A DNA stretch of 64,000 nt from Sapria himalayana (taxonomy: Eukaryota; Streptophyta; Magnoliopsida; Malpighiales; Rafflesiaceae). Below the pieces are notes generated by a model. That model was not told where the DNA came from and searched no databases. It worked only from the letters and a program-made list of their open reading frames with translations. Below, piece after piece: positions 11,873 to 23,333 of this stretch (its first letter is position 1; the number at the start of each line of letters is the position of its first letter). The translations under genes and the position numbers were made by a program. The stretch spans positions 1-64,000 of the forward strand of contig JAREIK010018577.1 in NCBI GenBank assembly GCA_029783825.1. The letters run 5' to 3'.

Positions 11873-12853
11873 ATGGAGGGTATCATCAAAGCAACTTGGG
11901 AGGTGCTTGCCATGTCTAGGTATACAGATAATTTGAATAAGTGGAGGAAACATGAGAGACCGGTGCATGTTACGGAGTCGATCTGGGCAAGGTGGAATGA
12001 AGCATGGGGTACTGCCGAGTTTCAGGCGCGATCAGAATGAATGTCTCTAAACTGCCGAACTGAGAAGGCTGGACCAGGCACAAGACCATCAAGACACACT
12101 AGGGGTTCCATTTCATTTTTAGAGCATGCTAGGAGGATTGTAAGTACTTAGAACTCTTACTTTAATTTTATTTTGATTTGTAAGATCATAACAAATATAT
12201 CTTCTAATTTTACTAATATTTCTATATAGGAGTAAGAGACCGGAAGAAGCCATCCCTTTTCCAGATTCATCAGCAATTGCACACTTCTAAGACCACTCAT
12301 CTATGGGTTGACGAGAGGGCTCGCCAAATCGGGGTAAATAAATTAAAGTATATTATATTAAAAAAATTTAATTATACATTCATATATTGTCTGAATATCT
12401 ATTCAAATCTTGTAGGAAGCTGTGCATCAAGAAATGCAACGGATTGTACAAATAGATGAAGGTTCAAGAGAGAACACAACATGTATGGATGAAGATGCAG
12501 CATACTTACGAGTTGTGGTAGCTGATAAAAAATGCCAGCGACTCATATATGGATTAGGTGACCGATCTTCAGTATACACGAGTGGCCCATCTTACCATTC
12601 CACTGCATGCTCATCCAGGAATGATCATGAGCTACGTGAGCAGCTCAAGGACGAGGTTCGACAGGAGGTGCGAGAGGAAGTGGATACTAAGGTTAAAGTT
12701 CTACAAGATCAACTTGATGAGGTTAAGGCTCTATTGAGGGCTTTAACTCAATCGACACAGGTCTCCTCATCAGCTACAGCTCCAGCTCCACATGTGGATG
12801 ACCCCCCTACAAATGACCCCATCACAGATGATCCCCCCATTGGTGATATGTGA
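11873..12853 (+). pseudogene. Transposase_24 (TNPA-like) gene of the CACTA element, with an in-frame stop
   Basis: The family is Ptta/En/Spm Transposase_24, the accessory DNA-binding protein of CACTA elements, probably acting in the nucleus on the subterminal repeats. The first coding exon runs from an ATG at 11873 to about 12139. It reads WARWNEAWGTAEFQARSE, then a TGA at 12038-12040, then RTEKAGPGTRPSRHTRGS in the same frame, a family hallmark that continues past the stop. The second exon (about 12230-12330) gives PSLFQIHQQLHTSKT and WVDERAR, the P-S-x-x-x-x-x-x-H-T-x-K and V-D-E-R core. The third (12416-12853) starts EAVHQEMQRIVQ, contains RLIYGLGDRSSVY and a charged coiled coil, and ends with a Pro/Asp-rich tail and TGA. 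The exon 1/exon 2 junction does not join in frame at the obvious GT/AG sites, a second possible lesion. The single stop suggests recent decay. Confidence 0.85.
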
Positions 12854-13050
12854 ACATTCTTGTTATTGAACTTTTTTAGTCTATTGTATAGCTATCTAGA
12901 ACATGGGATTTAGTACATGTTATTTTGGTTTATGTTATTTGGTGGATGTTAGTTTTTGCGGTAATAGGATCTTATAATTTTTATTTAATAATAATTTTTT
13001 TTATTTTTTCTTTTAAGGTTCTAATAATTTAATAATTAATTTAATTATAA
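12854..13050 (+). other. 3' flank of the CACTA gene
   Basis: AT-rich sequence after the stop codon, with TTATTTAATAATAATTT-like runs that could serve for polyadenylation. No further gene is seen before the right subterminal block. Confidence 0.4.
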
Positions 13051-13706
13051 ATTTAGTTACTACCTTAGTTTAGTCACTAACTAGCTATTACTGTTTAGCT
13101 ACTAATTTAGTTTCACCTTATTAGCTACTACATTTTTTGAGTCGCTAAATAGCTACTTCTATATAACTATTATGTTAGTAGTTATATAGCTATAATATTT
13201 AGCTACTACCTAGTTCAGTCACTAAATAGCTACTACGTCATGTAGTAGCTAAGTAGTAGTTATATATTGTTTTAGTAGCTAATGTATGCTCAATTTTAGC
13301 TACTATTATTGTGAGTAGCTAATTAGTAGCTATAAATAATCGTCATATTCACTGCTTTAGCTACTACATTCTTTACATTTGCTACTACTATTGTTGGTAG
13401 CTATTTACCTAGTACGTAAAATATTAGCTAAGTAGTAGTTATATATAGTCGCCTCCTTACCTAAATTAGCTACTACATTTTTAATTTTAGCTACTATTAT
13501 TTTTAGAAGCTAATTAGCTATGACATTTTGTTGTAGCTAAAACAGTAGCTAATAGCTACTACTAGTAGCTAAGATTAGCTTAGCTACAAGGAATTTTGCT
13601 ACTATGTCCTAGTGTAGCTATTTAGTAGCTAAAGAAATGTAGCTACTAAAATAAATAGTTTAGCTACTACTTTTTTTAGTAGCTAAAATCAATTTTTCTA
13701 GTAGTG
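13051..13706 (+). repeat. Right subterminal repeat block and terminus of the CACTA element
   Basis: Dense TAGCTACTA/TAGTAGCTA repeats like those of the left block lead into the terminus TTTTTCTAGTAGTG at 13693-13706. The following GTT at 13707-13709 is the second target-site copy. The block is shorter than the left one (about 0.65 against 1 kb), a common asymmetry in CACTA elements. Confidence 0.9.
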
Positions 13707-14019
13707 GTTAGATAGTTAGACATGTTATTAGACTAAGAGATAAATATATATATATATATAGACATATAAATAGATAAATAGATAGATAGATATATAGATA
13801 TATAGATAGATGATTGATAATGATAGTTAGATTGATAGTTAGATTGATTTATTAATTGACTGATAGATAAATAGATTGATAGATAATGAAATAGATAGAT
13901 AGATAGATAGACAGATAGATAGACAAATGGATAGACAAATAGATAGATATATAGATAGACAGATAGATGGATAGACAGACATAATATATATACATATATA
14001 TATGAATGTATGTATGTGT

Positions 14020-14045
14020 ACACACACACACACACACACACACAC
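14020..14045. repeat. CA dinucleotide microsatellite
   Basis: About thirteen uninterrupted CA units inside the GATA array. Read on the minus strand it produces the Met-Cys-Val-Cys-Val starts of several spurious frames. The perfect repeat suggests recent expansion compared with the degenerate array around it. Confidence 0.97.
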
Positions 14046-16797
14046 TATATATAGGTAGATATATAGATTGATAGACAGATTGACAAAGAGATTGAAAGAA
14101 TGATAGATATACAGATAGATTATTAGATATATAGATAGAAAGAAAAATGATAGATAGATATATAGATATATAGATAATTAGATAGACAGATAGATAAATA
14201 GCTAGATAGACAGATAGATAGACATATATATAAACAAATAGATAGATAGATAGACAAATAAATAGATAGATATATTGATAAAAAGATTGATAGATAGATA
14301 TACAGATAAAAATTTTGATTGATAGATTAATAGATAAATTGATTTAAAGATTGATAGACAGATAGATAGATTGATTGATTTTAGATAGATTGAAAAACAA
14401 AAAATAGAAATATAGATAAATATATATAGGGCAGAGTGTTTTACACATTTTTAGGCAAATAGATAAAGATATATATAGATATATAGATATAAGAATAAAT
14501 AGATAGATAAAATGGTAGATAGACACTTAGATCGATAGATAGATAGATAGATACAAAGATAGTTAAATAGACAGATTAATAGACTGATAGATAGATAAAC
14601 ATATATATAGATAATAAGATAGACAGATATATAAACAAATATATTCACATATAAATAAATAGATATATAGATAAATAGACAGATATAAAAAATAGATAGA
14701 CAAATAGAGATGATATATAGATAGAAAGATAGATAGATAAATTGAAAGATAGATAGATAGATAGATGTACATATAGATATATAAAAATATATACAGATAG
14801 AAAGACACATAGATACATATATAGATAGATAGATAGATAGATTAATACAAAGATTTATAGATAGATCGATAGACAAATTGATAGAAGATTGATAGACAGA
14901 TAGATCGACATATTGATAGACACATAGGTAGATAATTTGATAGTGAGATCATTTGACACAAAAATAGATAGACAAACAGATAGATAGACAGATATAGATA
15001 GATATATAGATAAATATATTGATAGATAGACAGAAATATAGAGTGAAAGATAAATTAATAGATAGATAGAAAGATTGACAGATAGAAAGCTGGAATGATA
15101 GATAAACACAAAGATAGCTAGATAGAAAATAGATAGATTGATCATTACATAGAATGTTAGATAAACAAGTTGATATATAGATTCATATAAGATTGAATGA
15201 TATAAAAATTTATAAATAAATTTATAGATAGATTAATTGATAATTTGATAGACAGGGTGATAGAAAAATTAATAGACAGATAATTACATAGATATATAGA
15301 AAATAGACAGATTGATAGATAGACAGATTAATAGACTAATAGAAAAATAGATTGATAGATAGATTGATGGAAAGATTTGTAGGCATATAGATTGATTGAT
15401 TAATAGACAAATTTATAGATAGATTGATAAAATTATTTATTGATAGATCGAGAGACAAAAAGATAGATAAATTGATAGACAGATAGATAAAGATATATTA
15501 AATAGATAGATAGATAAATATATAGATAGATTGATAGATTTATACATAAATATGTAGAAAGATATATAGATAGATTGAAAATATACTTATAAATAAATAA
15601 ATAAATAAATAATATAATAATATATATATATATATACAAATAGACAGATAGATAGCCAAATAGATAGATAGATAGACATATAGATAGAAAGTTAGATTGA
15701 TAAATAGATTGAAAGATAGATAAAGTGATATATTTATAGATAGATAGATAACTAGATAGACAAATAAATACATAGATAGATAGATAGACAGATAGATAGC
15801 CTAATAAATAGACAGATAGAGTGATAGATAGATAAACATAGATAGATATATAAATAAAAAGACTGAAATACATATGTATAGATAGATAGATACATAGATA
15901 CACAAATAGATAGACACATAGAAAGATAGATTGACAGATAGGTAGATAGATAGATATATAGATAGACAAATAGATACATAGAATGATATATAGATTAATA
16001 GGAGATTGATAAACAAATTGATAGATTGATTGATAAAGAGATTGATAGAATGATAGATAGACATATAGATAATTAGATAGATCAATAGAAAGATAGGTTG
16101 ACAGATAGATGGACAAATAGATAGATAAATAGACATTTAGATAGATAGATATATAGATATATAGATAGATAGAGAAAAAAATAGAATAATAGATAGATAG
16201 ATAGAAAGATAGGCAAATAGAAAAGTAGAATGATAGATAATACATTGACATATCAATAGATAGATAGATAGATAGACAGATAGATAGACAGATAGATAGA
16301 CAGATAGATAGACAATAGATTGAGAGATCGATAGATAGATCGATAGATATAAAGACATATAGATAGATAGACATATAATATATATATATATATATATATA
16401 GACAAATAGATAGATAGACAGACTTATAAATAGACAAATATATAGATAGATAGATAGACTAATAGATAGATAGATAGATTAATAGATAGATAGACAAATT
16501 GATAGACAGATAGATAATTAATTTTAAAGATAGATAGACAGATAGAATGACATATAGTATGATAAAAATATAGTTATATAGATTGTTAGATAGATAGATA
16601 GCTAGCTAGATAGACAGTTTGATAGAAAGATTGATTGTCTTATTGATAGATAAATAGGTAAAAACATAGATTGACAGATATATATATATAGATAGATAGA
16701 TATATATATAGACAGATTGATAGACAAATAGATAGATAGATTGATTGACATATAGATAGTCAAAAAGATAGGCAGATATATAGATAGATACATAGAT

Positions 16798-16821
16798 ACA
16801 CACACACACACACACACACAC
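16798..16821. repeat. CA dinucleotide microsatellite
   Basis: About twelve perfect CA units embedded in the GATA array, similar to the run at 14020. Confidence 0.97.
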
Positions 16822-18033
16822 TAGATAGACAAATAGATATAGAATGATAGATAGATACATAAATAGATAGATAGACAGATTGATACCAAGATAATTAGAT
16901 ATATAATAGACAAATATATTAATAGATTATAGATAAAAATATAGACATGTATATAGGCATAACTATAGACAAATAGCTCGACAAATAGATAGATAGATAG
17001 ATATACATATAGTTAGACAAACATATATATAGATAGATCAATAGATAGATAGACATTTATATAGACGAATCAATAATCAAATAGATATAATATATAGCTA
17101 GATAGATAGATAAATAGATAGACATATAGATAGACAAAAAGAAATACACATAGATAGACATATAGATACATATAATGATAGAAAGATTGATATATTGGTA
17201 GATAGACATAGAAATAAAAAGTTGGATAGATAGATATATAGATAGACATATAGAAAAATAAATTTATAAACACATAAAAAGATATATTGATTGACTAATT
17301 GATAAATAGATCGATAGACAGATTGAGAGACATATTGATCGAGAGATTGATAGATAGATTGAAAGGTATTTTGATATACAAATTGATAGATAGATTGATA
17401 AACAAATAGATAAAAAGATAGATAGACAAATAGATATATAAAAGATACATGACAAAATAGATAGATAGAAAGATAAATAGAAAGATTGATTAAGAGATAA
17501 ATAGACATATAGATAGACAAGTAAATAAATAGAGAGGTAGATACATAGATAGATAATTTATACATAGATAGATAGATAGATAATAAGATTGACAGATATA
17601 TAGACATATAAATAGATAGATGGAAGGATAGATGATAGACAGACATATAGATAGATAGATATCTTGACCAACATATTGATAGATAGATAGATATATAGAG
17701 AGATAGATAGATAGATAGATAAGAGAAAGAAAGAAAGATACATAGATAGACATACACACAGACAGACAGACAAACAGATAGATACACTAATAGATAGATA
17801 GATAGACAGATAAATAGAATGTTTGAAAGATAGATTTATAGATTATATAAAGAAATTTAACACATTTATAGACAGACAGATAGATGGTAGATAGATAGAT
17901 AGATGGAGAAATAGATAGATATATAGATAAATAGATAGATAGATAATATAGGTAGCTGAGTATATTGACAGATAGAGATACATATAGATAGAAAAATAAA
18001 TAGATAGACTAATAGAAAGATAGATAGATAGAT

Positions 18034-18477
18034 TAGAGGTGTCAATTAGGCTCGGCTGACCCGGCACCACATGAGGCACAGTGTGATTCAGCTGTGCCTG
18101 GCCTGGCACGGCATGCTACAATGATGTTCTCGGGCCCGAGCCGGGCACACCATCAGCATCGCTCGTGCCCTACCGGGCCAAGGGAATTCAGCCCACATGT
18201 CCTTCCAAGCACCATACGAGGGCCTGGCTAGGGGCACGACACACTTGACCATGCATCGAGAGTGGTAACGGTGAGCCGACACCTGACGGGCGAAGCTAGG
18301 CGAGCCATGAAATGGTGATTGTGGCATGGAGGCATGCAACGAAAACCATACTTTTTAAAAAAAATTATGGTTTTGGTCTGTCACGAACCAAGCCGAATCT
18401 GGTTGATTTCTGGCTGAGGAGCTCGTGCCGGGCCTGACCTCACAGAACCATGTCGGGCCAGGCACGACATGGTACAC
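18034..18477 (+). mobile_element. hAT left-end fragment (truncated)
   Basis: It begins TAGAGGTGTCAATTAGGC directly after the GATA array and continues with GC-rich sequence full of GGCACG and CCGGGC motifs. This matches the left end of the complete hAT element at 58614 (TAGAGGTGTCAAACGTGCCG). No matching right end (ACACCTCTA) follows. Instead the sequence passes at about 18478 straight into a minus-strand Transposase_24 fragment. The frames at 18088-18339 and 17843-18109 are shadows of this GC-rich end. Confidence 0.8.
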
Positions 18478-18484
18478 TTGCTGC

Positions 18485-19240
18485 TTTTTATGACCTCCTA
18501 TGGTCTCCAAATAGACAGGATCATAGTGAATTAGTTGAAGATCCATAAAACTCTCAACTTGTTGAGAAGTATTTGTCACACATTCCTCCATTAGTTTCTG
18601 TGATAAAACAGAAAAAAATACTATTATAGATATACATAAAATTGTTTTATATTTTACATTAGAAACAACTTTCAAAATTTACTGTATTATTATTATATTT
18701 TATTAATATAACAGATTCTTACAGCAATCATCTGAGGCTTGTTGTCATCAAACTGACCATCTACTTTCTACACTTGCATCTTCATAAAAATCTCATAAAA
18801 ATTAAGATCTCGACCTAATTTTCCAGCCTAGTGTATGTATTTATTAAGTCATAAAATAACAAATAATAAAAAATTTAACAAAATTAATAAAACCATGAAC
18901 TGAATAAATTTATTTAGACTATTAGGACAACCACTAAATATATAAATATTTAAAATTTTAAAATTATACCAAATCTCGAGCATGCTCAATGCTCGACTTT
19001 GACCCTCCTGTGTGGCTAGACATTCCTGTACCTAGTCCGGCTACTTATGTTCGTTAATTTTTAGTGGTAATCTCTGATTTTTTTTCACATCTGGCTCCTC
19101 CCAATACTTAAGCCACTCAGGCCAGTCATCCTCGGATATAAAATTAGGCCTTTCTTTTATATTTATCAATTTTGGACAAAATCAGAATACGGTTCAGTAG
19201 CTTTGCTCTCCGATAATGACTTTATCGTTCGATCAAATTT
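18485..19240 (-). pseudogene. Transposase_24 (TNPA-like) gene fragment, second copy
   Basis: Reading the minus strand from about 19240 downward gives RPNFISEDDWPEWLKYWEEP followed by a basic segment, the N-terminal part of the Ptta/En/Spm protein. A degenerate H-T-G-G-S-like region (19000-19050) and the E-L-G-R-D core (about 18780-18830) follow. MEECVTNTSQQVESFMD and DPVYLETIGGHKKQQVYHV lie at 18470-18600. Similarity to the copy at 1960-3000 is continuous across the shared part. The reading is interrupted by introns and stops. The C-terminal coiled coil is missing because hAT sequence abuts at 18478, so the fragment is truncated on that side. Confidence 0.78.
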
Positions 19241-20159
19241 GAGTGCCGATGTGCACTGATTCTATATATAAAAAATCACAAAAAAAATATATTAATAACA
19301 AGGACATGATTATTTACTACTTGAATAAAAACCAACATAATAGTCAACTAATTAGATAATTAAGTTTCAATACTTTTGTTTCATTATTTTTACCTGAAGT
19401 CATTAAAATTAGACTCTTTTGTCGATTCAGAAACTTTATTCAATGATAATGCTTTAGAATCAACCAATTTCTTGAAAGACTTTGTAATTATAGCCGAACA
19501 CTTTGGAGATAGAATAAACTGTACAAATATATAAATAAAATTGAAAAGAAGCAAATAATAACTATATATTAAAAAAACCACAAATAGGATCATCATAATA
19601 TTTTATTCAAGTAATATTTAAATATTTCTTATACCTCTCATCCACATTCTCAATTACTAACTTAACACTGAATGAAGAAGAGACATAACATTTGATGATG
19701 TCGATCGTTTTGTAGATGGGGGAACTATCAGTGTAAAATGTAGTGTACTAGATAGTGATGGATCAAAAGTGTTTGCAGGAAGGACAATGTATGTGGGCAT
19801 ATATCTGATAAAGGTGATAGTAAAGTCAATGATAGTGATAGTGATAGAAATGGAGGAGTGTTGTGATGTTTAAGTCTGGATGTGGTGGCTGAGATGGAAA
19901 TTAATTTGCAACATGGTATAAAATACTAGATAAATTTTTTCTATTACTACTTCTACGTCCACCTCACCATGGCCACATCCTTGGCGCATCTACTATACAA
20001 AAAATATATAGAACAAATAATAAGAGAGATGTGAACACCATGCATTTTATAATAAAACACACCAATAGATTTCATCAAATATAGAAAGTTTTTTGATAGT
20101 TTAATATTATATACAATTATAGCAATTTTATTATCGACATCACTATCATTCTCTAATTG
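19241..20159. other. Unrecognised stretch, possibly CACTA interior
   Basis: AT-rich sequence between the Transposase_24 fragment and a possible TNP2 tail. Minus-strand frames at 19390-19596 and 19953-20171 are short and mostly hydrophobic. A few residues at the end of the latter (MSEDQLENDSDVD) form an acidic stretch that could continue the possible TNP2 tail in another frame. Nothing else is recognised. Confidence 0.4.
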
Positions 20160-20345
20160 ATCTTCTGACATTTCGTCAGATTCTAATGAATTCCAACTAA
20201 TCTCAGATAGAAATTGATCATCTTCAATTCTATTAGGCCACCATTTGAGTCACATAAATTTACTAGATCAGCATCTACATGCACATGCTCAATATTATTT
20301 ATGTCATCTTCTTGGAATGCTGGTGCAATAGCTATGTTTGCACTT
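20160..20345 (-). pseudogene. Possible C-terminal tail of a CACTA TNP2/TNPD transposase
   Basis: Minus-strand reading gives AFQEDDINNIEHVHVDADLV, then LCDSNGGLIEL, then after a frame change WNSLESDEMSEDQLENDSD. Plant TNP2 transposases end in an acidic tail with a comparable Y/F-Q-E-D-D and valine/aspartate-rich pattern. In CACTA elements TNP2 lies upstream of the Transposase_24 gene on the same strand, which is the arrangement here. The catalytic part is absent, because the upstream side is a GA-rich simple repeat. The match is by pattern only, so confidence is low. Confidence 0.35.
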
Positions 20346-20595
20346 CTTTGTTGAGAGAGAAGAGGAAGAAAGAGAGAATAGAGAGAAAAGGGAAGAGAGA
20401 GAAAAGAAAGGGGGAAGAGAGAGAGAAAGGGGAAGAGAGATAAAGAGAGAAAGGGGGAAGAGAGATAAAGAGAAAGGGAGAGAGATAGAGAGAGAGAGAG
20501 AGAGGGAGGGAGGAGAGAGGGATATAGAAAGAGAAAGCAAAAAAGAAATAGTGCAAGAAAGAAAATAGCAAGAGAGATAAATAAAAGAGTGACAC

Positions 20596-20633
<38 letters not shown>

Positions 20634-20690
20634 ACAGATAGAATGATAGTGGGAGAGAGAGAGAGAGACACAGAGAATGTAGTGTTAGAA
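20346..20690 (+). repeat. GA-rich purine tract
   Basis: About 345 bases of nearly pure purine on the plus strand (GAGAGA, GGAAGA, AAAGAGA), with several uninterrupted GA runs near 20478-20505 and 20600-20630. The open frames across it (Ser/Leu-rich on the minus strand, Glu/Arg-rich on the plus strand) are simple-repeat translations. Confidence 0.95.
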
Positions 20691-20944
20691 TGAGGAAATA
20701 CATATAAGAACAAACAAATTTCTTCTATACAAACCTATCATATATTACATCTTTTGTCATATATAAGCTCATATATGAGACAGAGGCCCAAGGGGTGGGA
20801 TTAGGTAAGAGTACGATACTTATTTCAACAGCTTGCTATATCGGATCAAAGCTATGTGCTTAGATATTGTTGATATTATGTCTTTGCCATTTAATTTCAA
20901 TTTAGCGCAACAAATTGTAATATTCCATGTATAATAATATGTTA
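20691..20944. other. Unrecognised spacer
   Basis: Mixed sequence between the GA tract and the AT-rich satellite. No reading frame or terminal repeat is recognised. Confidence 0.5.
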
Positions 20945-21971
20945 TATATAACTAGTATATGTAGTTATAAATAGTTAGATATAGTTAAACATATAGTTAT
21001 ATATAGGTATATTCATACAAGTAGTTATAATTAGTTATATATAAATATATACAAAGTTATAACCAAATATATAAATTTACCTATATGTATACATAATTAC
21101 AAATATAGTTATATTTAATTATATAGAGTGTTACATAGGTATACAAATATTTGTATATAGTTATACACATGTAGTTTAAACATAATGTTGTATGTTATAC
21201 AGTACTTGTAAATATAGTTACATGTTGTTATACATATAGTTACACATATAGTTATACTTATATTTATATATGTAGGTAATATATTTTTCATATAAATTTA
21301 TATGTGTGCACATATAGTTATCTATGGCATAGATATAGTAAACTATAATTTTATATACTAATATATAAACATGTATATATTAGTATATATGTTGGTAATT
21401 ATATATTTAAATATAGTTATGTATTGTTTTTATAGTAATACATGTTTGTCAAAGACATATATTTATAGTTTTATGTTCTTATAACTATGGTATATATAGT
21501 TAAAAATAGAGTTATATATAGTTAAACATATATTTATATATAGATAAATTCATACAAGTAATTATATGTAGTTATACATAAATGTATACAAAGTTATAAA
21601 CAAATATATAGATTTACATATATGTATAGATAGTTACAAATATAGTTATATTTAATTATAAAGTGTTACATAGTTATACGAATATTTAAATATAGTTATA
21701 CACATATAGTTGAAAATAATATTGTATGTGTTATACATTAATAATAAATGTAGTTACATGTGGTTATACTTATAGTTACACATATAGTTCATTTTAATAT
21801 ACTAATATTTAAAAATGTACATTAAATATATGTTGTTAATTATATATTTAAATATAGTTATGTATAATGTTTTATAGTTATACATGTAGTCAAAGACAAT
21901 TATTTATAGTTAAATGTTCGTATACCTATAGTATATATAGTTAAAAATAGAGTTATATATAGTTAAACATA

Positions 21972-22017
<46 letters not shown>

Positions 22018-22213
22018 TACAAGTAGTTATATGTAGTTAAACATAATGTATACAAAGATATAGACAAATATATATATTTACATATAGTATACATATATAC
22101 ATACATAGTTACAAATATTGTTATATTTTATTATATAGAGTGTTATATAGTTATATAAATATTTATATATATTTATACACATGTAGTTTAATATAATGTT
22201 GTATGTTATTATA
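20945..22213 (+). repeat. AT-rich satellite-like tandem repeat, about 2.5 units of 465-537 bp
   Basis: Units of ATAGTTATA-rich sequence recur in the same internal order. The marker TTCATACAAGTA occurs at 21012, 21549 and 22014, giving spacings of 537 and 465 bases. Each unit also has a GTTACAAATA string with a following TTATATTT and a GTGTTA(C/T)ATAG(T/G)TATA segment. The third unit ends at about 22213. Within units there is a ~10-base ATAGTTATA sub-periodicity, and an uninterrupted AT run at about 21976-22013 lies in the third unit. Confidence 0.88.
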
Positions 22214-23266
22214 TATCGATCTAACTATAAAAATTTAGAATCTTCTTCAAATTTAAGTAAATATCTCAACTAATCATCCTAAAATTTTTTTTCATCAATT
22301 ATTAGTTTATATGCACAAAATATCAAAGATGAAGTCCATCCAATTATAATTATACTAAACTTAAATTATAATGGTCTAATGCACCATTTTTTTGTAATTA
22401 TTTGACATATCTTCTTAGATGACTCATCTAGTACTCTAGTACTAGTTTTAAAGTTATATATATATATAACATTTATATTTGACTAGATTTTATTTCTCAT
22501 TTAGTATTTTTTTATTTATCATATTAGAATTTGTCCATACAATACAAGTGTGACTATTAATACTAAATATTTTGCTTACATGTGGAAAGACACTAGAGAA
22601 GAAAGGTTTCTCTACATCATCTAAAATATTTAGTTCATTATATAAAGATCATACTTAGTGCACATGCCTTCTATTTTAGCATAAGGCATGGGAGAAGTTC
22701 ATATATTAATGTCTTCCCATCAAAATTTAAAGAATACATATGATAATCTCGAACCCAGTACCTTGGACAAAGATGCTTATATTGAATAAAGACATGACCT
22801 CCAACAAATACATATAATATAAAATTTTCACAAATGATTAGTCATCTTAGTAATATTCTCATAGAAATATTTTAAATTCAAAATTCTTATAAGATTCGGT
22901 GCATTAATATTTATGGAACTACATACACAATTTAATTCATTATATGGATCAAATGTATTATCTATAATATTTAATTTACTAAATTTATGTTAAGTTTTAC
23001 TAGGAAAGAACTACAAAACTCAAAAATACGTAAGAAAAGAACGAATCGAGTAATTAAATTAAATAATAAATATATATTAATGAATGATGCATAGCATTCA
23101 TTAGATAAAATATTATTAATTATTATATGTCTTTATAAGTTTAAGCAATTGAGCTTATGGATTATAAAAATAAAATCTATAATACACAAAATTCTCACTT
23201 AACACATAATTTATGAGATGTTAATAACTTAATTATCTTACCCATAAAAATCAAAGAGATTTCATC
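22214..23266. other. Unrecognised AT-rich stretch
   Basis: About 1 kb without a reading frame above 60 codons. There is a local repeat of GGCATG/GCATAAGGCATG near 22665-22690, but no terminal repeats and no coding similarity that I can identify. Confidence 0.5.
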
Positions 23267-23333
23267 TATAGGTGTCATAAGGGCGAGGCGACCCAGTCCC
23301 GACCCAACGCCCAGCACGACTCGCTACAGTGCT
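23267..23333 (+). mobile_element. Very short hAT left-end scrap at an array boundary
   Basis: TATAGGTGTCATAAGGGCG followed by ~45 bases of GC-rich sequence (GACCCAGTCCCGACCC, CCCAGCACGAC) resembles the left end of the hAT family seen at 18034, 42965 and 58614. It then meets the TATC array directly. Only about 67 bases remain, so it is a truncated end at the junction and not an insertion with its own target duplication. Confidence 0.65.

Larger units (their letters stand above)
6854..13706 (+). mobile_element. Structurally complete CACTA transposon (6.85 kb)
   Basis: The left terminus reads CACTACTACAAAA and the inverse of the right terminus reads CACTACTAGAAAA, which match at 12 of 13 bases. 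A GTT target duplication flanks the element, and the host GATA array continues in the same orientation on both sides. Inside are a ~1-kb left and ~0.65-kb right subterminal block of TAGCTACTA-type repeats, a leader region with three ~178-bp repeats, and one plus-strand Transposase_24 gene. I see no TNPD/TNP2 (Transposase_21) catalytic gene. The element is probably a non-autonomous derivative that would need TNPD from elsewhere. Its family differs from the CACTACAAGAAAA elements at 4073 and 46011. Confidence 0.93.
13707..18033 (+). repeat. Degenerate GATA array, segment 3
   Basis: It continues the array split by the CACTA insertion, with the same GATA/GACA/GATT tetramers on the plus strand. 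It includes CA dinucleotide runs at 14020-14045 and 16798-16821 and an AT run near 16374-16400. The minus-strand open frame at 15433-16437 (334 codons) is the longest in the window, yet it consists solely of Tyr, Leu, Ser, Ile and single-base variants, so it is not a gene. Confidence 0.95.

Noticed and set aside
15433..16437. 334-codon minus-strand open frame, and dozens of similar frames of 60-240 codons in the arrays
   Set aside because: They consist of Tyr-Leu-Ser-Ile and single-base variants because a TATC repeat reads open in every frame. Overlapping frames are equally long, there is no start context, and indels shift the frame without consequence.
13707..18033. Selection for open frames in the array
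   Set aside because: Stop-creating variants (TAAC, TAGC on the TATC strand) do occur and long frames are expected from the repeat itself. No sequence evidence of constraint was seen.
20183..20713. 176-codon Ser/Leu-rich minus-strand frame and a Glu/Arg-rich plus-strand frame
   Set aside because: These are translations of the GA purine tract. Only the last ~60 residues of the minus frame are outside it and are treated separately as a possible TNP2 tail.
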